The notes: generated by a model not told the origin, from the sequence alone. 32,704 nucleotides of DNA from Hwanghaeella sp. (GCA_028282025.1 JANQIT010000018.1:1-32704), one strand, 5' to 3'; counted from the first letter of the stretch, positions 1 to 9,045 are shown. Program-made: numbers and translations.

Positions 1-2
1 TC

Positions 3-41
3 GACCGACGCAAGTCGGAGATGGACGACGCCTGGTACTGA
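3..41 (+). CDS. possible 3' end of a gene cut by the window start
   Basis: One open plus-strand frame enters the window and stops at TGA 39-41, giving a hydrophilic tail ending in KSEMDDAWY. Twelve residues are too few to identify a family or to be sure of the frame. It would be convergent with the phosphatase gene that ends at 82. The 40 bp between holds only a short GC hairpin (GGCAG/CTGCC). Confidence 0.3.
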   Translation, partial: DRRKSEMDDAWY

Positions 42-81
42 CCCGGTCAACCCCCCGGGCAGGGCTCTGCCGCGGCCCGCG

Positions 82-783
82 TCAGAGCCGTGACAGCAGC
101 GACGGCAGGCCGGCGATATCGGCGAGGATATGGTCGGCGAAGGGGGCCAGCACCTCTTCCGGCGCATCCCCGCTCAAGACCCCGACGGTGACGGACCCCG
201 CGGCGCGGCCCGCTTCCAGATCATGGGTACTGTCACCCACCATCATCACGGCGGCGGGGTCGGCCCCGATATGGTCGGCGAAGGCCAACACCATGCCCGG
301 CCCCGGCTTCGCGCCGTGTCCGCTGTCATAGCCGGCGACGAAATCAAGTTGATCCATGACTTCCAAAGGGCCGAGCGTCGCTTCCGCCCCCGCCATGGTG
401 TCGTTTGTGGCCACGCCCAGGCGCAGGCCCAGGCCGCGCAACGTTCCGAACAGACCGTGGAGATCGGTCAGAGGTTCCGAAGCGATGTCGGTCGCCATCA
501 TCACATGCAGCAGGGAAGCCATGGCCCGCTCGTCGCGCTTGTGCGGCGGCAGCACCGACGTCCAGATCGCGGCGATTTCCTCAACCGTCCCGGCGACCAG
601 CGGAGAGCCCGGCAACATGCGGTCATTCTCCCGGTCCCAGCCGCCGGCGGCCATCAACGCCTCGGCGACATCCTGCCTACCGTCAGCAAAGAAGTGCGCC
701 GCCCGCCAATTCGCCGGGTCCCAAGTCGCCGCATAATCGATCAGGGTGCCGTCCTTGTCGAAGAGAATACCGGCCAGACTCAT
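82..783 (-). CDS. HAD-family phosphatase (phosphoglycolate phosphatase-like)
   Basis: A 233-residue HAD hydrolase. The N-terminal motif I FDKDGTL (residues 8-14) carries the nucleophile Asp9 and general acid Asp11. A conserved Lys follows in GAKPGPGM, and motif IV is VGDSTHDLEAG. A helical cap lies between motifs I and II, as in Gph-type phosphatases that release phosphate from small cytosolic metabolites; the substrate cannot be read from sequence. I chose the ATG at 783 because HAD proteins begin just before motif I. The frame stays open to an ATG at 813, but those extra residues come from the 19-bp tandem repeat upstream. It is the last gene of the choline transporter cluster, so it may be co-transcribed with it. 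A functional link is not evident. Confidence 0.85.
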   Translation of the reverse strand: MSLAGILFDKDGTLIDYAATWDPANWRAAHFFADGRQDVAEALMAAGGWDRENDRMLPGSPLVAGTVEEIAAIWTSVLPPHKRDERAMASLLHVMMATDIASEPLTDLHGLFGTLRGLGLRLGVATNDTMAGAEATLGPLEVMDQLDFVAGYDSGHGAKPGPGMVLAFADHIGADPAAVMMVGDSTHDLEAGRAAGSVTVGVLSGDAPEEVLAPFADHILADIAGLPSLLSRL

Positions 784-784
784 T

Positions 785-860
785 GCTCTACCATCCAATG
801 CGGGCTCTACCATCCAATGCGGGCTCTACCATCCAATGCGGGCTCTACCACCCTATGCGG
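785..860 (-). repeat. four tandem copies of a 19-bp repeat
   Basis: Units at 785-803, 804-822 and 823-841 are identical (plus strand GCTCTACCATCCAATGCGG). The fourth, 842-860, differs at two positions. The array lies exactly in the junction between the transporter ATPase gene, whose TAG stop (853-855) is inside the fourth unit, and the phosphatase gene. On the coding strand each complete unit carries GGATGGTAGAGC, so copies supply extra in-line ATG codons. The unit length is not a multiple of three, so copy-number change would shift the frame of any start within the array. Confidence 0.95.
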
Positions 861-2055
861 TCTCCGCCATGGCCGATTGCCTCAGGATGCCGCGATAGAT
901 TTCATCGTCGCCGCAAATTCCCACCAACGCGCCCCCATCGACAAGGGCGACCGGCGTCCCGGTGCGGTGGCGCAGTTCGATCGCCGTCCTCATGCTGAGC
1001 TCCCGGGGCGCAAGCACCAGGCAAGGTCCTTCGTTGGGGGCGTCCTGTTCCGTGCAAAGCCGCACCGCAGCCCCGTCGGCGGTAGCGGAAGCGACCCGTC
1101 CATCCCCGTCCAGCCGCACACGGAAACGGCCCGCCCGATCCAGCAGCACTTCGTCGCCGTCGCGGCGCAGATCCTCGGCCGCGGTCATCAGCGAGCCGCC
1201 CTTCAAGACATCCAGCGGGTTCATATGCGCGACGAACTCCGCGACATAGGCGCTTGCGGGATTCAGTACGATATCTTCCGGCTCGCCGTATTGAACGACG
1301 CGGCCCGCCTCCATAATGGCGATCCGGTTACCGATCTTCAGCGCCTCGTCCAGGTCGTGGCTGACGAAAACGATGGTCTTCTTCAATCGGCGCTGCAGGT
1401 CCAGCAACTCGTCCTGAAGATGCGTGCGGATCAGCGGGTCCAGGGCGGAGAAGGGTTCGTCCATCAACAGAATGTCCGCATCCGTCGCAAAGGCCCGCGC
1501 AAGGCCCACGCGCTGCTGCATGCCGCCGGACAGTTCGTGGGCGTATTTGTCCGCCCAACGGTCCAGTTCCACCAGTTTCAGCTTTTCGGCGACGGTGGCC
1601 TCCCGCTCCGCCTTGTCGACGCCGCGCAGTTCCAGGCCCAGGCCGACATTCTCCGCCACCGTGCGCCAGGGCAGCAGAGCGAACTGTTGAAACACCATGG
1701 CGATCCGCCGGGTACGCATCCGGCGCAAGGTCCCCTCATCGCAGGAAGCGATATCGACCGCCGTCCCTTCGTCGGCGACCAGCACCTTGCCCCGGGTCAC
1801 GGTGTTAAGCCGGTTGACCGCCCGCAGCAGCGTGGATTTCCCCGAACCGGAGAGCCCCATCAGAACGCAGATTTCCCCTTCCCGGACATCAAGCGACGCC
1901 CCGGCCGCCCCCAGGACAGCGCCGGTCTGCTCCAGGATTTCCTCTCGGCTCGCCCCCTGGTCCAACAAGCCGACCGCCCGATTCCGTTGGGCGGCTGTGT
2001 CGGCGAAGACAATATCGACGTCGACAAATTCGACGGCGGTTCCCGCATCGGTCAT
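853..2055 (-). CDS. choV: choline/betaine ABC transporter ATP-binding protein
   Basis: A 400-residue ATPase of the ProV/ChoV/OpuA type, which energises periplasmic uptake of quaternary amines. Walker A is GLSGSGKST (67-75), the Q-loop lies in FQQFALLPW, the signature is LSGGMQQR (175-182), Walker B is ILLMDEP (195-201) and the H-loop is in VSHDLDEAL. The roughly 60-residue N-terminal extension before the P-loop is usual for this subfamily. The C-terminal 120 residues resemble a degenerate CBS region, ending in LVGICGDDEIYRGILRQ. The ATG lies one base after the permease TGA (TGATATG), so the two are translationally coupled. Choline rather than proline betaine is inferred from the neighbouring binding protein. 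Confidence 0.92.
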   Translation of the reverse strand: MTDAGTAVEFVDVDIVFADTAAQRNRAVGLLDQGASREEILEQTGAVLGAAGASLDVREGEICVLMGLSGSGKSTLLRAVNRLNTVTRGKVLVADEGTAVDIASCDEGTLRRMRTRRIAMVFQQFALLPWRTVAENVGLGLELRGVDKAEREATVAEKLKLVELDRWADKYAHELSGGMQQRVGLARAFATDADILLMDEPFSALDPLIRTHLQDELLDLQRRLKKTIVFVSHDLDEALKIGNRIAIMEAGRVVQYGEPEDIVLNPASAYVAEFVAHMNPLDVLKGGSLMTAAEDLRRDGDEVLLDRAGRFRVRLDGDGRVASATADGAAVRLCTEQDAPNEGPCLVLAPRELSMRTAIELRHRTGTPVALVDGGALVGICGDDEIYRGILRQSAMAETA

Positions 2056-2056
2056 A

Positions 2057-2905
2057 TCAGTCCGCGCCCTTTCCGCTCTGGGGCCGGCGGCAGATCCGGT
2101 CCATCAGGATCGCGACGATCACAATCGCCAGACCCGCTTCGAACCCCTTTGCGACATTCACCGTGTTGATGGCGCGCAGGACCGGGATGCCAAGCCCGTC
2201 CGCCCCCACCATGGCGGCGATCACCACCATCGACAGGGAGAGCATGATACACTGGGTCAGGCCCGCCATGATGGTCGGAAGCGCGTGCGGCACCTCGACC
2301 TTCCATAAGACCTGCCGCTTGGTCGCCCCAAAGCTCTCCGCCGCTTCCAACAGTTGTTTCGGGGCGGAACTGATTCCCAAATAGGTCAGCCGGATCGGCG
2401 CGGGCAGCGCGAAAATAATGGTGGCGACAAGACCGGCGACAACCCCCAGGCCGAAGAAGATCAGGGCGGGGATCAAATACACGAAGGTCGGTATTGTCTG
2501 CATCATATCCAGAACCGGACGCAGGAAGACCCACAACGCCGGCCTGTGCGCGGCGGCGATCCCGATCGGCACGCCGATCAGCATGCTGAGCAAAGTCGCC
2601 CAGGTGACCAGCGAAATCGTCAGGATGGTATCTTCCCAATATCCCAGATTGATGATCAGCAAGAGCGACGGCACCAGAAACAGCAGCAGCTTCCACGACC
2701 GTTGCAGCCAATAGGCAAGCGCGGCGACCAAAGCGATCAGAATCAATGGCGGCACCAACGAAAGCAGCGCCGCCGTCCCCTCGATCAAAAACTCGAACGC
2801 GAAGGTGATCCCGTCGAAAAACCAGGCGAAGTGCAGATACAGGAAATCGACCCCGGCATTGATCCACTTGCCGACCGGCAATTTGTTATCGGTGAGCCAA
2901 TCCAT
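2057..2905 (-). CDS. choW: choline/betaine ABC transporter permease
   Basis: A 282-residue integral inner-membrane permease of the ProW/ChoW family. Hydrophobic segments include the N-terminal WFFDGITFAFEFLIEG region, LVPPLILIALVAALAYWL, LLLFLVPSLLLIINLGYW, and the later core helices. The BPD_transp_1 EAA loop is visible in EAAESFGATKRQVLWKVEVPHALPTIMAG, and it contacts the ATPase. It sits between the binding-protein gene and the ATPase gene, one base from the latter. It would form the homodimeric channel. Start at ATG 2905 with a weak AAAGG upstream. Length matches the family. Confidence 0.92.
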   Translation of the reverse strand: MDWLTDNKLPVGKWINAGVDFLYLHFAWFFDGITFAFEFLIEGTAALLSLVPPLILIALVAALAYWLQRSWKLLLFLVPSLLLIINLGYWEDTILTISLVTWATLLSMLIGVPIGIAAAHRPALWVFLRPVLDMMQTIPTFVYLIPALIFFGLGVVAGLVATIIFALPAPIRLTYLGISSAPKQLLEAAESFGATKRQVLWKVEVPHALPTIMAGLTQCIMLSLSMVVIAAMVGADGLGIPVLRAINTVNVAKGFEAGLAIVIVAILMDRICRRPQSGKGAD

Positions 2906-2954
2906 GGGTCAGCCCTTTCGCGTGAACATCTGATTTAGGGTGCGGATCGCGCGC

Positions 2955-2978
2955 GGGGCGGCCCTGCCGGGCCGCCCC
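2955..2978 (-). promoter_or_regulatory. 10-bp perfect hairpin between choX and choW
   Basis: GGGGCGGCCC (2955-2964) and GGGCCGCCCC (2969-2978) form a 10-bp stem with a 4-nt loop. It follows the binding-protein stop and precedes the permease. No T-run follows on the minus strand, so it is more likely an mRNA 3'-end stabiliser or partial attenuator than a full terminator. Such a hairpin would favour binding protein over membrane components. Confidence 0.6.
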
Positions 2979-2991
2979 GTCTTACGGGCCT

Positions 2992-3942
2992 TTATTGCCC
3001 CAGATGCGCCTTTACCGCGGCGGCGCCGTCACCGCCGTCCATTGTCGTCACGCCCTTCACCCAGGACAGGGCGACGTCCGGATTTTTGGAAAGCCACGCC
3101 TTCGCCGCTTTGTCCGGATCTTCCCCATCGTCCAGGATCGCGCCCATGATCTCGTTTTCCATGGCGAGCGTGAACTGCAGGTTCTGCAAGAGTTTACCGA
3201 CATTCGGGCACTCATTGAGATAGCCCTGACGGATGTTCGTGAAGACCGTCGCACCGCCGAAATTCGGTCCGAAGAAGTCGTCGCCGCCCGCCAGATAGGT
3301 CAGGTCGAAGTTCGCATTCATCGGATGCGGTTCCCAGGCAAGGAACACCACCGCTTCTCCGCGCCGCTTGGCCCGGGCGACCTGCGCCAACATGCCCTGC
3401 TCAGAACTTTCGACAACTTCCCACCCTTTCAGGCCGAAGGCGTTGTCGTCGATCATCTGCTGGATCAGGCGGTTACCGTCATTGCCCGGCTCGATCCCAT
3501 AGATCTTCCCGTCCAGGAGATCCGCGTGCTTGGCGATGTCGGCAAAATTCCCGATCCCGGCATCCGCCCCTTTAGCATTTGTGGCCAGCGTGTATTTGGC
3601 CCCTTCCAGGTTCGGTTCGGGCAGAACTTCCACCGAGCCTTCTTGACGGTATTTCGCAATATCGCCTTCCATGGTCGGCATCCAGTTGCCCAGGAACACG
3701 TCGATATCGTTGTTCTTCAGGCTGGCATAGGTCACAGGCACGGACAGCACCTTGGCCTCCGGCTCGTATCCCAGCGCCGTCAGGACCTGCGATGTCGCCG
3801 CCGTCGTGGCGGTAATGTCCGTCCAGCCGACATCCGAAAACCGGACTGTCTTGCAACTTGCCGGGTCCGCGGCATATGCGCTGGACAGCAAAACCGAAGC
3901 CGCCGCGATGGACGCTCCGGCAAGAAAAATGCGTTTGATCAT
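2992..3942 (-). CDS. choX: periplasmic choline-binding protein
   Basis: A 316-residue solute-binding protein of the OpuAC/ChoX family. The signal peptide covers about residues 1-24 (MIKRIF, hydrophobic core, AYA cleavage). The aromatic cage known from Sinorhizobium ChoX is recognisable: Trp40 in VGWTD, Trp87 in LGNWMP, Tyr117 in GAKYTLA and Trp203 in LAWEPHPMN. Asp42 and the EPGNDGN segment (151-157) also match. That cage binds trimethylammonium groups by cation-pi contacts, so choline or a closely related betaine is the likely ligand. It is the first gene of the transporter operon, with a good AGAGGG ribosome binding site. The 113 bp to the upstream mutase gene could hold its own promoter, but I see no clear -35/-10 pair. 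Confidence 0.92.
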   Translation of the reverse strand: MIKRIFLAGASIAAASVLLSSAYAADPASCKTVRFSDVGWTDITATTAATSQVLTALGYEPEAKVLSVPVTYASLKNNDIDVFLGNWMPTMEGDIAKYRQEGSVEVLPEPNLEGAKYTLATNAKGADAGIGNFADIAKHADLLDGKIYGIEPGNDGNRLIQQMIDDNAFGLKGWEVVESSEQGMLAQVARAKRRGEAVVFLAWEPHPMNANFDLTYLAGGDDFFGPNFGGATVFTNIRQGYLNECPNVGKLLQNLQFTLAMENEIMGAILDDGEDPDKAAKAWLSKNPDVALSWVKGVTTMDGGDGAAAVKAHLGQ

Positions 3943-4055
3943 GATTGACCCTCTCCGCCGTTCGAAACTGTTTCAGGACCGCCGACTTGCGCACGGCGTT
4001 AAGCAGGAGTGTACGGGGCCGAAAGACCCTGCGTAAATAGGGTTGAACGTAGAGG

Positions 4056-5459
4056 TTAATGCCCGGCGGAACTCTCCAGGTCCACATTGGAGACACCGGC
4101 GGCCTCAAGCTCCGCCACAACCCGGCCCTTCAGCACGTCCAGCGTCTCTTCATCCGACGCCTCGCACCGCGCGACCAGGCAATTCTGCGTGTTGGAGGCG
4201 CGCAGCAGCCACCAGCCGCCGCCTTCGTTCACGCGCACGCCATCGATGTCGTTCACGTCCAGATCGGCATCCTTCACCCGGGCGGCGACACGGTCGACAA
4301 TCCCGAACTTGTCTTCTTCGGGAACTTCGATTCGGATTTCCGGCGTATTGACCATTTTCGGCAGGCTGTCGCGGATCTCCGCAGCGCTTGTCCCCGCCCT
4401 GACCAGATAGTCGACAAGCCGCACGGCGACATAGAGTGCATCGTCGAAACCATAGTACTTATCGGCCATGAAAATGTGGCCGCTCATCTCTCCGGCAAGC
4501 GGCGCGCCGGTTTCGGCCATGCGGCTCTTGATGATCGAATGCCCGGTCGGGCTCATTTCCGGCTTTCCGCCGAGCCTGGCGATTTCGTCGAACAGGACCT
4601 GACTAGCCTTAACGTCGGCTATCACCGAGGCGCCGGGCATGCCGGACAGCACATCGCGCGCCAGGATGGCGAGGATCTGATCGCCCCAGATCACCCGACC
4701 TTTCGAATCGAGGACGCCGATCCTGTCCGCATCCCCATCGAAAGCGATGCCAAGATCGCATTTCTCGGCAAGCACGACGTCGCGCAACTGTTCCAGATTC
4801 TTTTCAACCGTCGGGTCCGGGTGATGAGCGGGAAAGTTACCGTCGACCTTCTCGTTAATGACCGTGTGGTCGCCCGGCATCTTATGCAGCAGCTTGATCA
4901 GCACGTTGCCGGCCGACCCGTTACCCGGATCCCAGGCGACGCGCAGACCTTTCTTGCCGGTATAGTCGTTCAGCATCCGCGCGATGTAGGCGTCCGCGGC
5001 CTGAACTTCGACAATGCCGCCGGCACCCGTCGCCCATACGCCCCGCGCCGCCTGATCCCCAAGCCGGGTAATATTCTCGCCGTAAAACGGCTTGTTGTTC
5101 ACGACCATTTTGAAGCCGTTATAGTCCGGCGGGTTGTGAGACCCGGTAACCATAACCCCGACAGACGCGTTCAGAACCCGCGCCGCGAAGTACAGCATCG
5201 GCGTCGGGCACAGCCCCAAACGCAGAACGAACAGGCCGCAGGCGGCGAGGCCCCGGCACAGTTCCTCTTCCAGCATCGGCGAGGAATGACGCCCGTCATA
5301 ACCGACGACGGCGACGCGCCCGCCCGCCGCGACAGAGATCGTACCAAGCGTTCTGCCAAGCGCCAGCGCATCGGCCGAAAAAAGCGTACGGCCGACAACA
5401 CCCCGGATGTCGTATTGCCGCAGAATGGAATGATGAAACCGGTGTCCCTTCACCGTCAT
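4056..5459 (-). CDS. phosphoglucomutase/phosphomannomutase
   Basis: A 467-residue alpha-D-phosphohexomutase of the AlgC/ManB/PgmG type. The phosphoserine loop is TGSHNP (105-110, Ser107), the metal-binding loop is DGDADR (241-246), the sugar-binding loop is GEMSGH (323-328), and the C-terminal phosphate-binding segment is RASNTQN. It interconverts glucose- or mannose-6-phosphate and the 1-phosphate in the cytosol. It lies downstream of galU and ugd with short gaps, so it would supply glucose-1-phosphate for UDP-glucose. The ATG at 5459 has AAGGA about 10 bases upstream. Which hexose is preferred cannot be decided; such enzymes are usually bifunctional. Confidence 0.93.
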   Translation of the reverse strand: MTVKGHRFHHSILRQYDIRGVVGRTLFSADALALGRTLGTISVAAGGRVAVVGYDGRHSSPMLEEELCRGLAACGLFVLRLGLCPTPMLYFAARVLNASVGVMVTGSHNPPDYNGFKMVVNNKPFYGENITRLGDQAARGVWATGAGGIVEVQAADAYIARMLNDYTGKKGLRVAWDPGNGSAGNVLIKLLHKMPGDHTVINEKVDGNFPAHHPDPTVEKNLEQLRDVVLAEKCDLGIAFDGDADRIGVLDSKGRVIWGDQILAILARDVLSGMPGASVIADVKASQVLFDEIARLGGKPEMSPTGHSIIKSRMAETGAPLAGEMSGHIFMADKYYGFDDALYVAVRLVDYLVRAGTSAAEIRDSLPKMVNTPEIRIEVPEEDKFGIVDRVAARVKDADLDVNDIDGVRVNEGGGWWLLRASNTQNCLVARCEASDEETLDVLKGRVVAELEAAGVSNVDLESSAGH

Positions 5460-5504
5460 GACACAATTTTCCTTCTAACTTCGGACTTCGTGCGGCGATC
5501 CCGC

Positions 5505-6821
5505 CTAGGCGGCATTCTCCGGACCGCCGATCCCCGTATAGGTGAAACCCGCTTCCTTCATTTTCTGCGCCGAGTATAGGTTGCGCAGATCCACCATGAC
5601 AGGGGCCGCCATCACCGACTTCACTTCGGCCAGATCAAGATCGGCGAACTCCGTCCATTCGGTGACCAGCACAGCGGCATCAGCGCCCGCCAAGGTGCTG
5701 ATTGCGTTTTCGAACCAGATCGGGCCGTCCAGCATGGTTTTCGCCTGCTCCATACCCTGCGGATCGTAGGCGCGGATCACCGCCCCCTGCCCCAACAATT
5801 CATTGACGATATCCAGCGCCGGGCTTTCCCGCATATCGTCGGTGTCCGGCTTGAAGGTCAGTCCGAGAACGGCGACCGACTTGCCCTCGCAACTGCCGCC
5901 GCACGCTTCGGCGACTTTGGCCGCCATATGCTTCTTCCGTTCGGCGTTCTTGTCGACCACCGCTTCGACAATACGGGTCGGCGCGCCCGCGGCCTTCGCG
6001 GCCTGCACCAGCGCCAGCGTATCCTTGGGAAAGCAGGAACCGCCATAACCCGGGCCGGCGCGCAGAAATTTCGGCCCGATCCGGTCGTCCAGGCCCATAC
6101 CGCGGGCGACGTCGTTCACATTGCCGCCGACCTTTTCGCACAGGTCGGCCATCTCGTTGATGAAGGTCACCTTGGTCGCCAGGAAGGCGTTGGTTGCGTA
6201 TTTGATGATCTCGGCGGATTCAACACCGGTCATCAGGATCGGAATGCCCTTATCGGAAAGGCCGGCGTAAAGCTCGCGCATCACCGAACGGGCGCGTTCG
6301 GCATCGGCCCCGATGACCACGCGGTCCGGGTCCATGAAGTCCTTGATCGCAGCCCCTTCGCGCAGGAATTCAGGGTTGGAGACAACATCCCAATCACTGT
6401 GGCCGGTTTCTTCGCGCAGGATCGTCATCACTTCGCGCGCCGTGCCCACCGGCACCGTCGATTTATCGACCACGACCGTATAGCCGTCCACCGCCTTGGC
6501 GATATCGCGCGCAGCCTGATAGACATAGGTCAGATCCGCATGGCCGTTATCTTCCCGTGGCGGCGTGCCGACGCAGATGAAGATGCAATCCCGCCCTTTC
6601 GCCGCCTCTCCCAAGTCGCTGGTGAAGGTCAGGCGGCCGTTGCTGGAGTTGCGCTCCACAAGGTCGTCCAGGCCAGGTTCGTAGATCGGGATTTCGCCGT
6701 TCTTCAAACGCTCTATCTTGGCCGTGTCGATATCGACGCAGGCGACATCGTGCCCGAATTCGGCAAAGCAGGCGCCGCTGACCAAGCCGACATAGCCGGT
6801 GCCGATCATTGCAAGACGCAT
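5505..6821 (-). CDS. ugd: UDP-glucose 6-dehydrogenase
   Basis: A 438-residue UDP-glucose/GDP-mannose dehydrogenase family enzyme. The NAD Rossmann motif GTGYVG is at residues 7-12. The catalytic Cys263 sits in GYGGSCFPKD. The conserved STVPVGT and SNPEFLREG segments and the C-terminal LGLTFKPDTDDMRESP are all present. It oxidises UDP-glucose to UDP-glucuronate in two NAD-dependent steps. Placement between galU and the hexomutase makes UDP-glucose the expected substrate rather than GDP-mannose. The start ATG 6821 has AGAGGA upstream. Gaps to its neighbours are 43 and 45 bp, consistent with one transcript. Confidence 0.95.
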   Translation of the reverse strand: MRLAMIGTGYVGLVSGACFAEFGHDVACVDIDTAKIERLKNGEIPIYEPGLDDLVERNSSNGRLTFTSDLGEAAKGRDCIFICVGTPPREDNGHADLTYVYQAARDIAKAVDGYTVVVDKSTVPVGTAREVMTILREETGHSDWDVVSNPEFLREGAAIKDFMDPDRVVIGADAERARSVMRELYAGLSDKGIPILMTGVESAEIIKYATNAFLATKVTFINEMADLCEKVGGNVNDVARGMGLDDRIGPKFLRAGPGYGGSCFPKDTLALVQAAKAAGAPTRIVEAVVDKNAERKKHMAAKVAEACGGSCEGKSVAVLGLTFKPDTDDMRESPALDIVNELLGQGAVIRAYDPQGMEQAKTMLDGPIWFENAISTLAGADAAVLVTEWTEFADLDLAEVKSVMAAPVMVDLRNLYSAQKMKEAGFTYTGIGGPENAA

Positions 6822-6864
6822 GGGTATCTGTCCTCTATCTTCTTACGTAACCGTACTGGCCGAA

Positions 6865-7734
6865 CTAACTGTATTTGCGGACGACCGCCGCGACCTTGTC
6901 CGACAGGTCCGGCCGCTGCAACGCGAAGGCAATATTCGCTTCCAGCCAGCCTTCCTTGGTGCCGCAGTCGAAGCGCGTTCCCTCGAAGCGCAGGCCGTGA
7001 AACGGCTGGCGGCCGATCAGGCGGGCCATCGCGTCGGTAAGCTGGATCTCGTTACCGGCCCCGCGCTCGTGACGGGCCAGTTCATCGAAAACTTCGGGCA
7101 TCAGCAGATAGTGGGCGATGATCGAGAGCGTCGATGGCGCGTCGGCGGGGTCCGGCTTTTCCACCAGCCCGTTCACCACCGGCAGGCGATCTTCCGCATT
7201 GTCGGTGTCCAACACGCCATACCGGTTGGTGTGTTCCCGCGGCACGTCCATCACCGCGACGACATTGCCGCCGGTCTCCCCATGGGCGTCGATCAACTGC
7301 TTCGCGGACGGCGTGTCGCTTAGGATCAGATCGTCCGGCGACATCACCAGAAACGGGCCGTCATCCACCAGGTTCCTGGCGCACCACACCGCATGCCCCA
7401 ATCCCAGCGGCTCCATCTGACGGACATAGCTGACGCGCCCCGGTTCCAAAAGAAAGTCGCGAACCGATTTGCGGATCTCGTCCTTGCCGCGCTCGGCCAG
7501 GCTGCGGTCCAGTTCATAAGCGATGTCGAAATAATCCTCCATCGCCTGTTTATTGCGTCCGGTGACAAGGACGATCCTTTCGACCCCCGCTTCGACCGCC
7601 TGTTCGACGGCATAGTGAATCAGCGGCTTGTCGACGACCGGCAGCATTTCCTTGGGGATGGATTTGGTCGCGGGCAGTACGCGCGTTCCAAATCCGGCCA
7701 CGGGGAAGACGGCGGTCTTAACGGCTGACGGCAT
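6865..7734 (-). CDS. galU: UTP-glucose-1-phosphate uridylyltransferase
   Basis: A 289-residue nucleotidyltransferase with the N-terminal VFPVAGFGTRVLPATKSIPKEMLPVVDKP signature of GalU. Further conserved segments are QMEPLGLGHAVWCA and VMSPDDLI, and GLVEKPDP near the active site. It makes UDP-glucose from UTP and glucose-1-phosphate in the cytosol. First gene of the galU-ugd-hexomutase set. The ATG 7734 has GAGGT upstream. UDP-glucose and UDP-glucuronate feed exopolysaccharide, lipopolysaccharide or glycolipid synthesis. No glycosyltransferase gene is in this window. Confidence 0.95.
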   Translation of the reverse strand: MPSAVKTAVFPVAGFGTRVLPATKSIPKEMLPVVDKPLIHYAVEQAVEAGVERIVLVTGRNKQAMEDYFDIAYELDRSLAERGKDEIRKSVRDFLLEPGRVSYVRQMEPLGLGHAVWCARNLVDDGPFLVMSPDDLILSDTPSAKQLIDAHGETGGNVVAVMDVPREHTNRYGVLDTDNAEDRLPVVNGLVEKPDPADAPSTLSIIAHYLLMPEVFDELARHERGAGNEIQLTDAMARLIGRQPFHGLRFEGTRFDCGTKEGWLEANIAFALQRPDLSDKVAAVVRKYS

Positions 7735-7910
7735 TTCGGCGACCTCGGTTCGGCAGGTTGATGGCGGCGGACCGGCAGCACGCCGGTATTAGCGCTATGC
7801 TCATGTAAGAGTTACGCCCGTGTATCTGCCATACCGCGCCGCCCATCGGCAAGCGTGGCTGTATGACCGATGGATTACGCGCTGCACCAGGCCAAGGAGG
7901 ACTGGAAAAG
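7735..7910. other. intergenic space between galU and rnpB
   Basis: This 176-bp stretch separates the 3' end of rnpB from the galU start, both on the minus strand. It should contain the rnpB 3' trailer and the galU promoter. A CCCCTTTTCC run directly follows the predicted RNA end. I see no convincing promoter hexamers or additional gene. Confidence 0.5.
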
Positions 7911-8338
<428 letters not shown>

Positions 8339-8342
8339 GGCC

Positions 8343-9041
8343 CTATGTAGCCCCGGCGCGGATCTGCCGCAAGAGCGCCGCGGCCAAAGCTGCGGTCTCC
8401 GCATCCGGCACATTGTCGACCCGCGCCGGACGGTAGTGCCGCTGAAAGGCCGCTACCGCGCCGCTGCATCCGGGGTCGTAACCGATTTCCAGCAACATCT
8501 CCGGCAGCGCTTCCTGGTCCGCATCTTCCGCGCCGGTCTCGGGCCAAAGACCATGCCCGGCCTTTGCAAAGGCATGCCAGCCGAACAGCACGCCGGGGTC
8601 CGCCTTGCGGTCGGGCGCAACGTCCGAATGGCCGATCACGTTGCGCTCCTCTATCGGCCAACGCTGTTTCAGCGCCGTGCACAACGCCGCCAGGGCGCCC
8701 ACCTGCGCAGGGGGAAAGGCGCGATAGCCGAACCGCTCGCCGGGATTCTGCAACTCGATTCCGATGGAGCGGGAATTGACGTCCCTCTCGCCACGCCAAT
8801 AGGACAGGCCGGCGTGCCAAGCGCGCTCGGTCTCAGGCACCAGCCGGAAAACCGCCCCATCCTCGCCGATCAGATAATGAGCGCTGACCTGACGTTCCGG
8901 GCTACAGAGAATCCCCAGCGAGTCGGCGACGGTTCTGGTATCGGTGTAGTGAACGACAATGGTGTCAACCGCCAGCTCACCACGGCGAGGCCCGTGATTC
9001 GGCGAAGGGTGTTCGATCACGGAAAGCCGCCCGGCGGACAC
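8343..9041 (-). CDS. N-acetylmuramoyl-L-alanine amidase (AmpD/AmiD type)
   Basis: A 232-residue Amidase_2 enzyme that cleaves the muramyl-peptide bond. Zinc ligands are predicted as His31 (VVHYTDT), His138 (IGHSDVAPDR) and Asp148 (KADPG), with Lys146 and Glu96 (GIELQNP) near the catalytic centre. The last 60 or so residues resemble a short peptidoglycan-binding helical domain. There is no clear signal peptide, so a cytosolic AmpD-like muropeptide recycling role is plausible, although AmiD-like exported forms exist. It starts with GTG only 4 bp after the stop of the J-domain gene, so the two are coupled. Its TAG stop overlaps the predicted -10 box of rnpB. Confidence 0.9.
   Translation of the reverse strand: MSAGRLSVIEHPSPNHGPRRGELAVDTIVVHYTDTRTVADSLGILCSPERQVSAHYLIGEDGAVFRLVPETERAWHAGLSYWRGERDVNSRSIGIELQNPGERFGYRAFPPAQVGALAALCTALKQRWPIEERNVIGHSDVAPDRKADPGVLFGWHAFAKAGHGLWPETGAEDADQEALPEMLLEIGYDPGCSGAVAAFQRHYRPARVDNVPDAETAALAAALLRQIRAGAT
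8344..8372 (-). promoter_or_regulatory. predicted rnpB promoter inside the amidase gene end
   Basis: On the minus strand TTGCGG (8372-8367) is followed after exactly 17 bp by TACATA (8349-8344). Initiation about 6-7 bases later falls at 8338-8337, matching the P1-defined 5' end of RNase P RNA. The -10 box overlaps the amidase stop codon (8345-8343). Confidence 0.7.
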
Positions 9042-9045
9042 GCGG

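Noticed and set aside
785-860. CRISPR array
   Set aside because: The 19-bp units are directly adjacent with no spacers and no cas genes are near.
130-2169. Long plus-strand open frame (679 residues)
   Set aside because: It runs antisense to the HAD phosphatase and choV genes, which have clear motifs. Its protein is Arg/Gly/His-rich with no fold.
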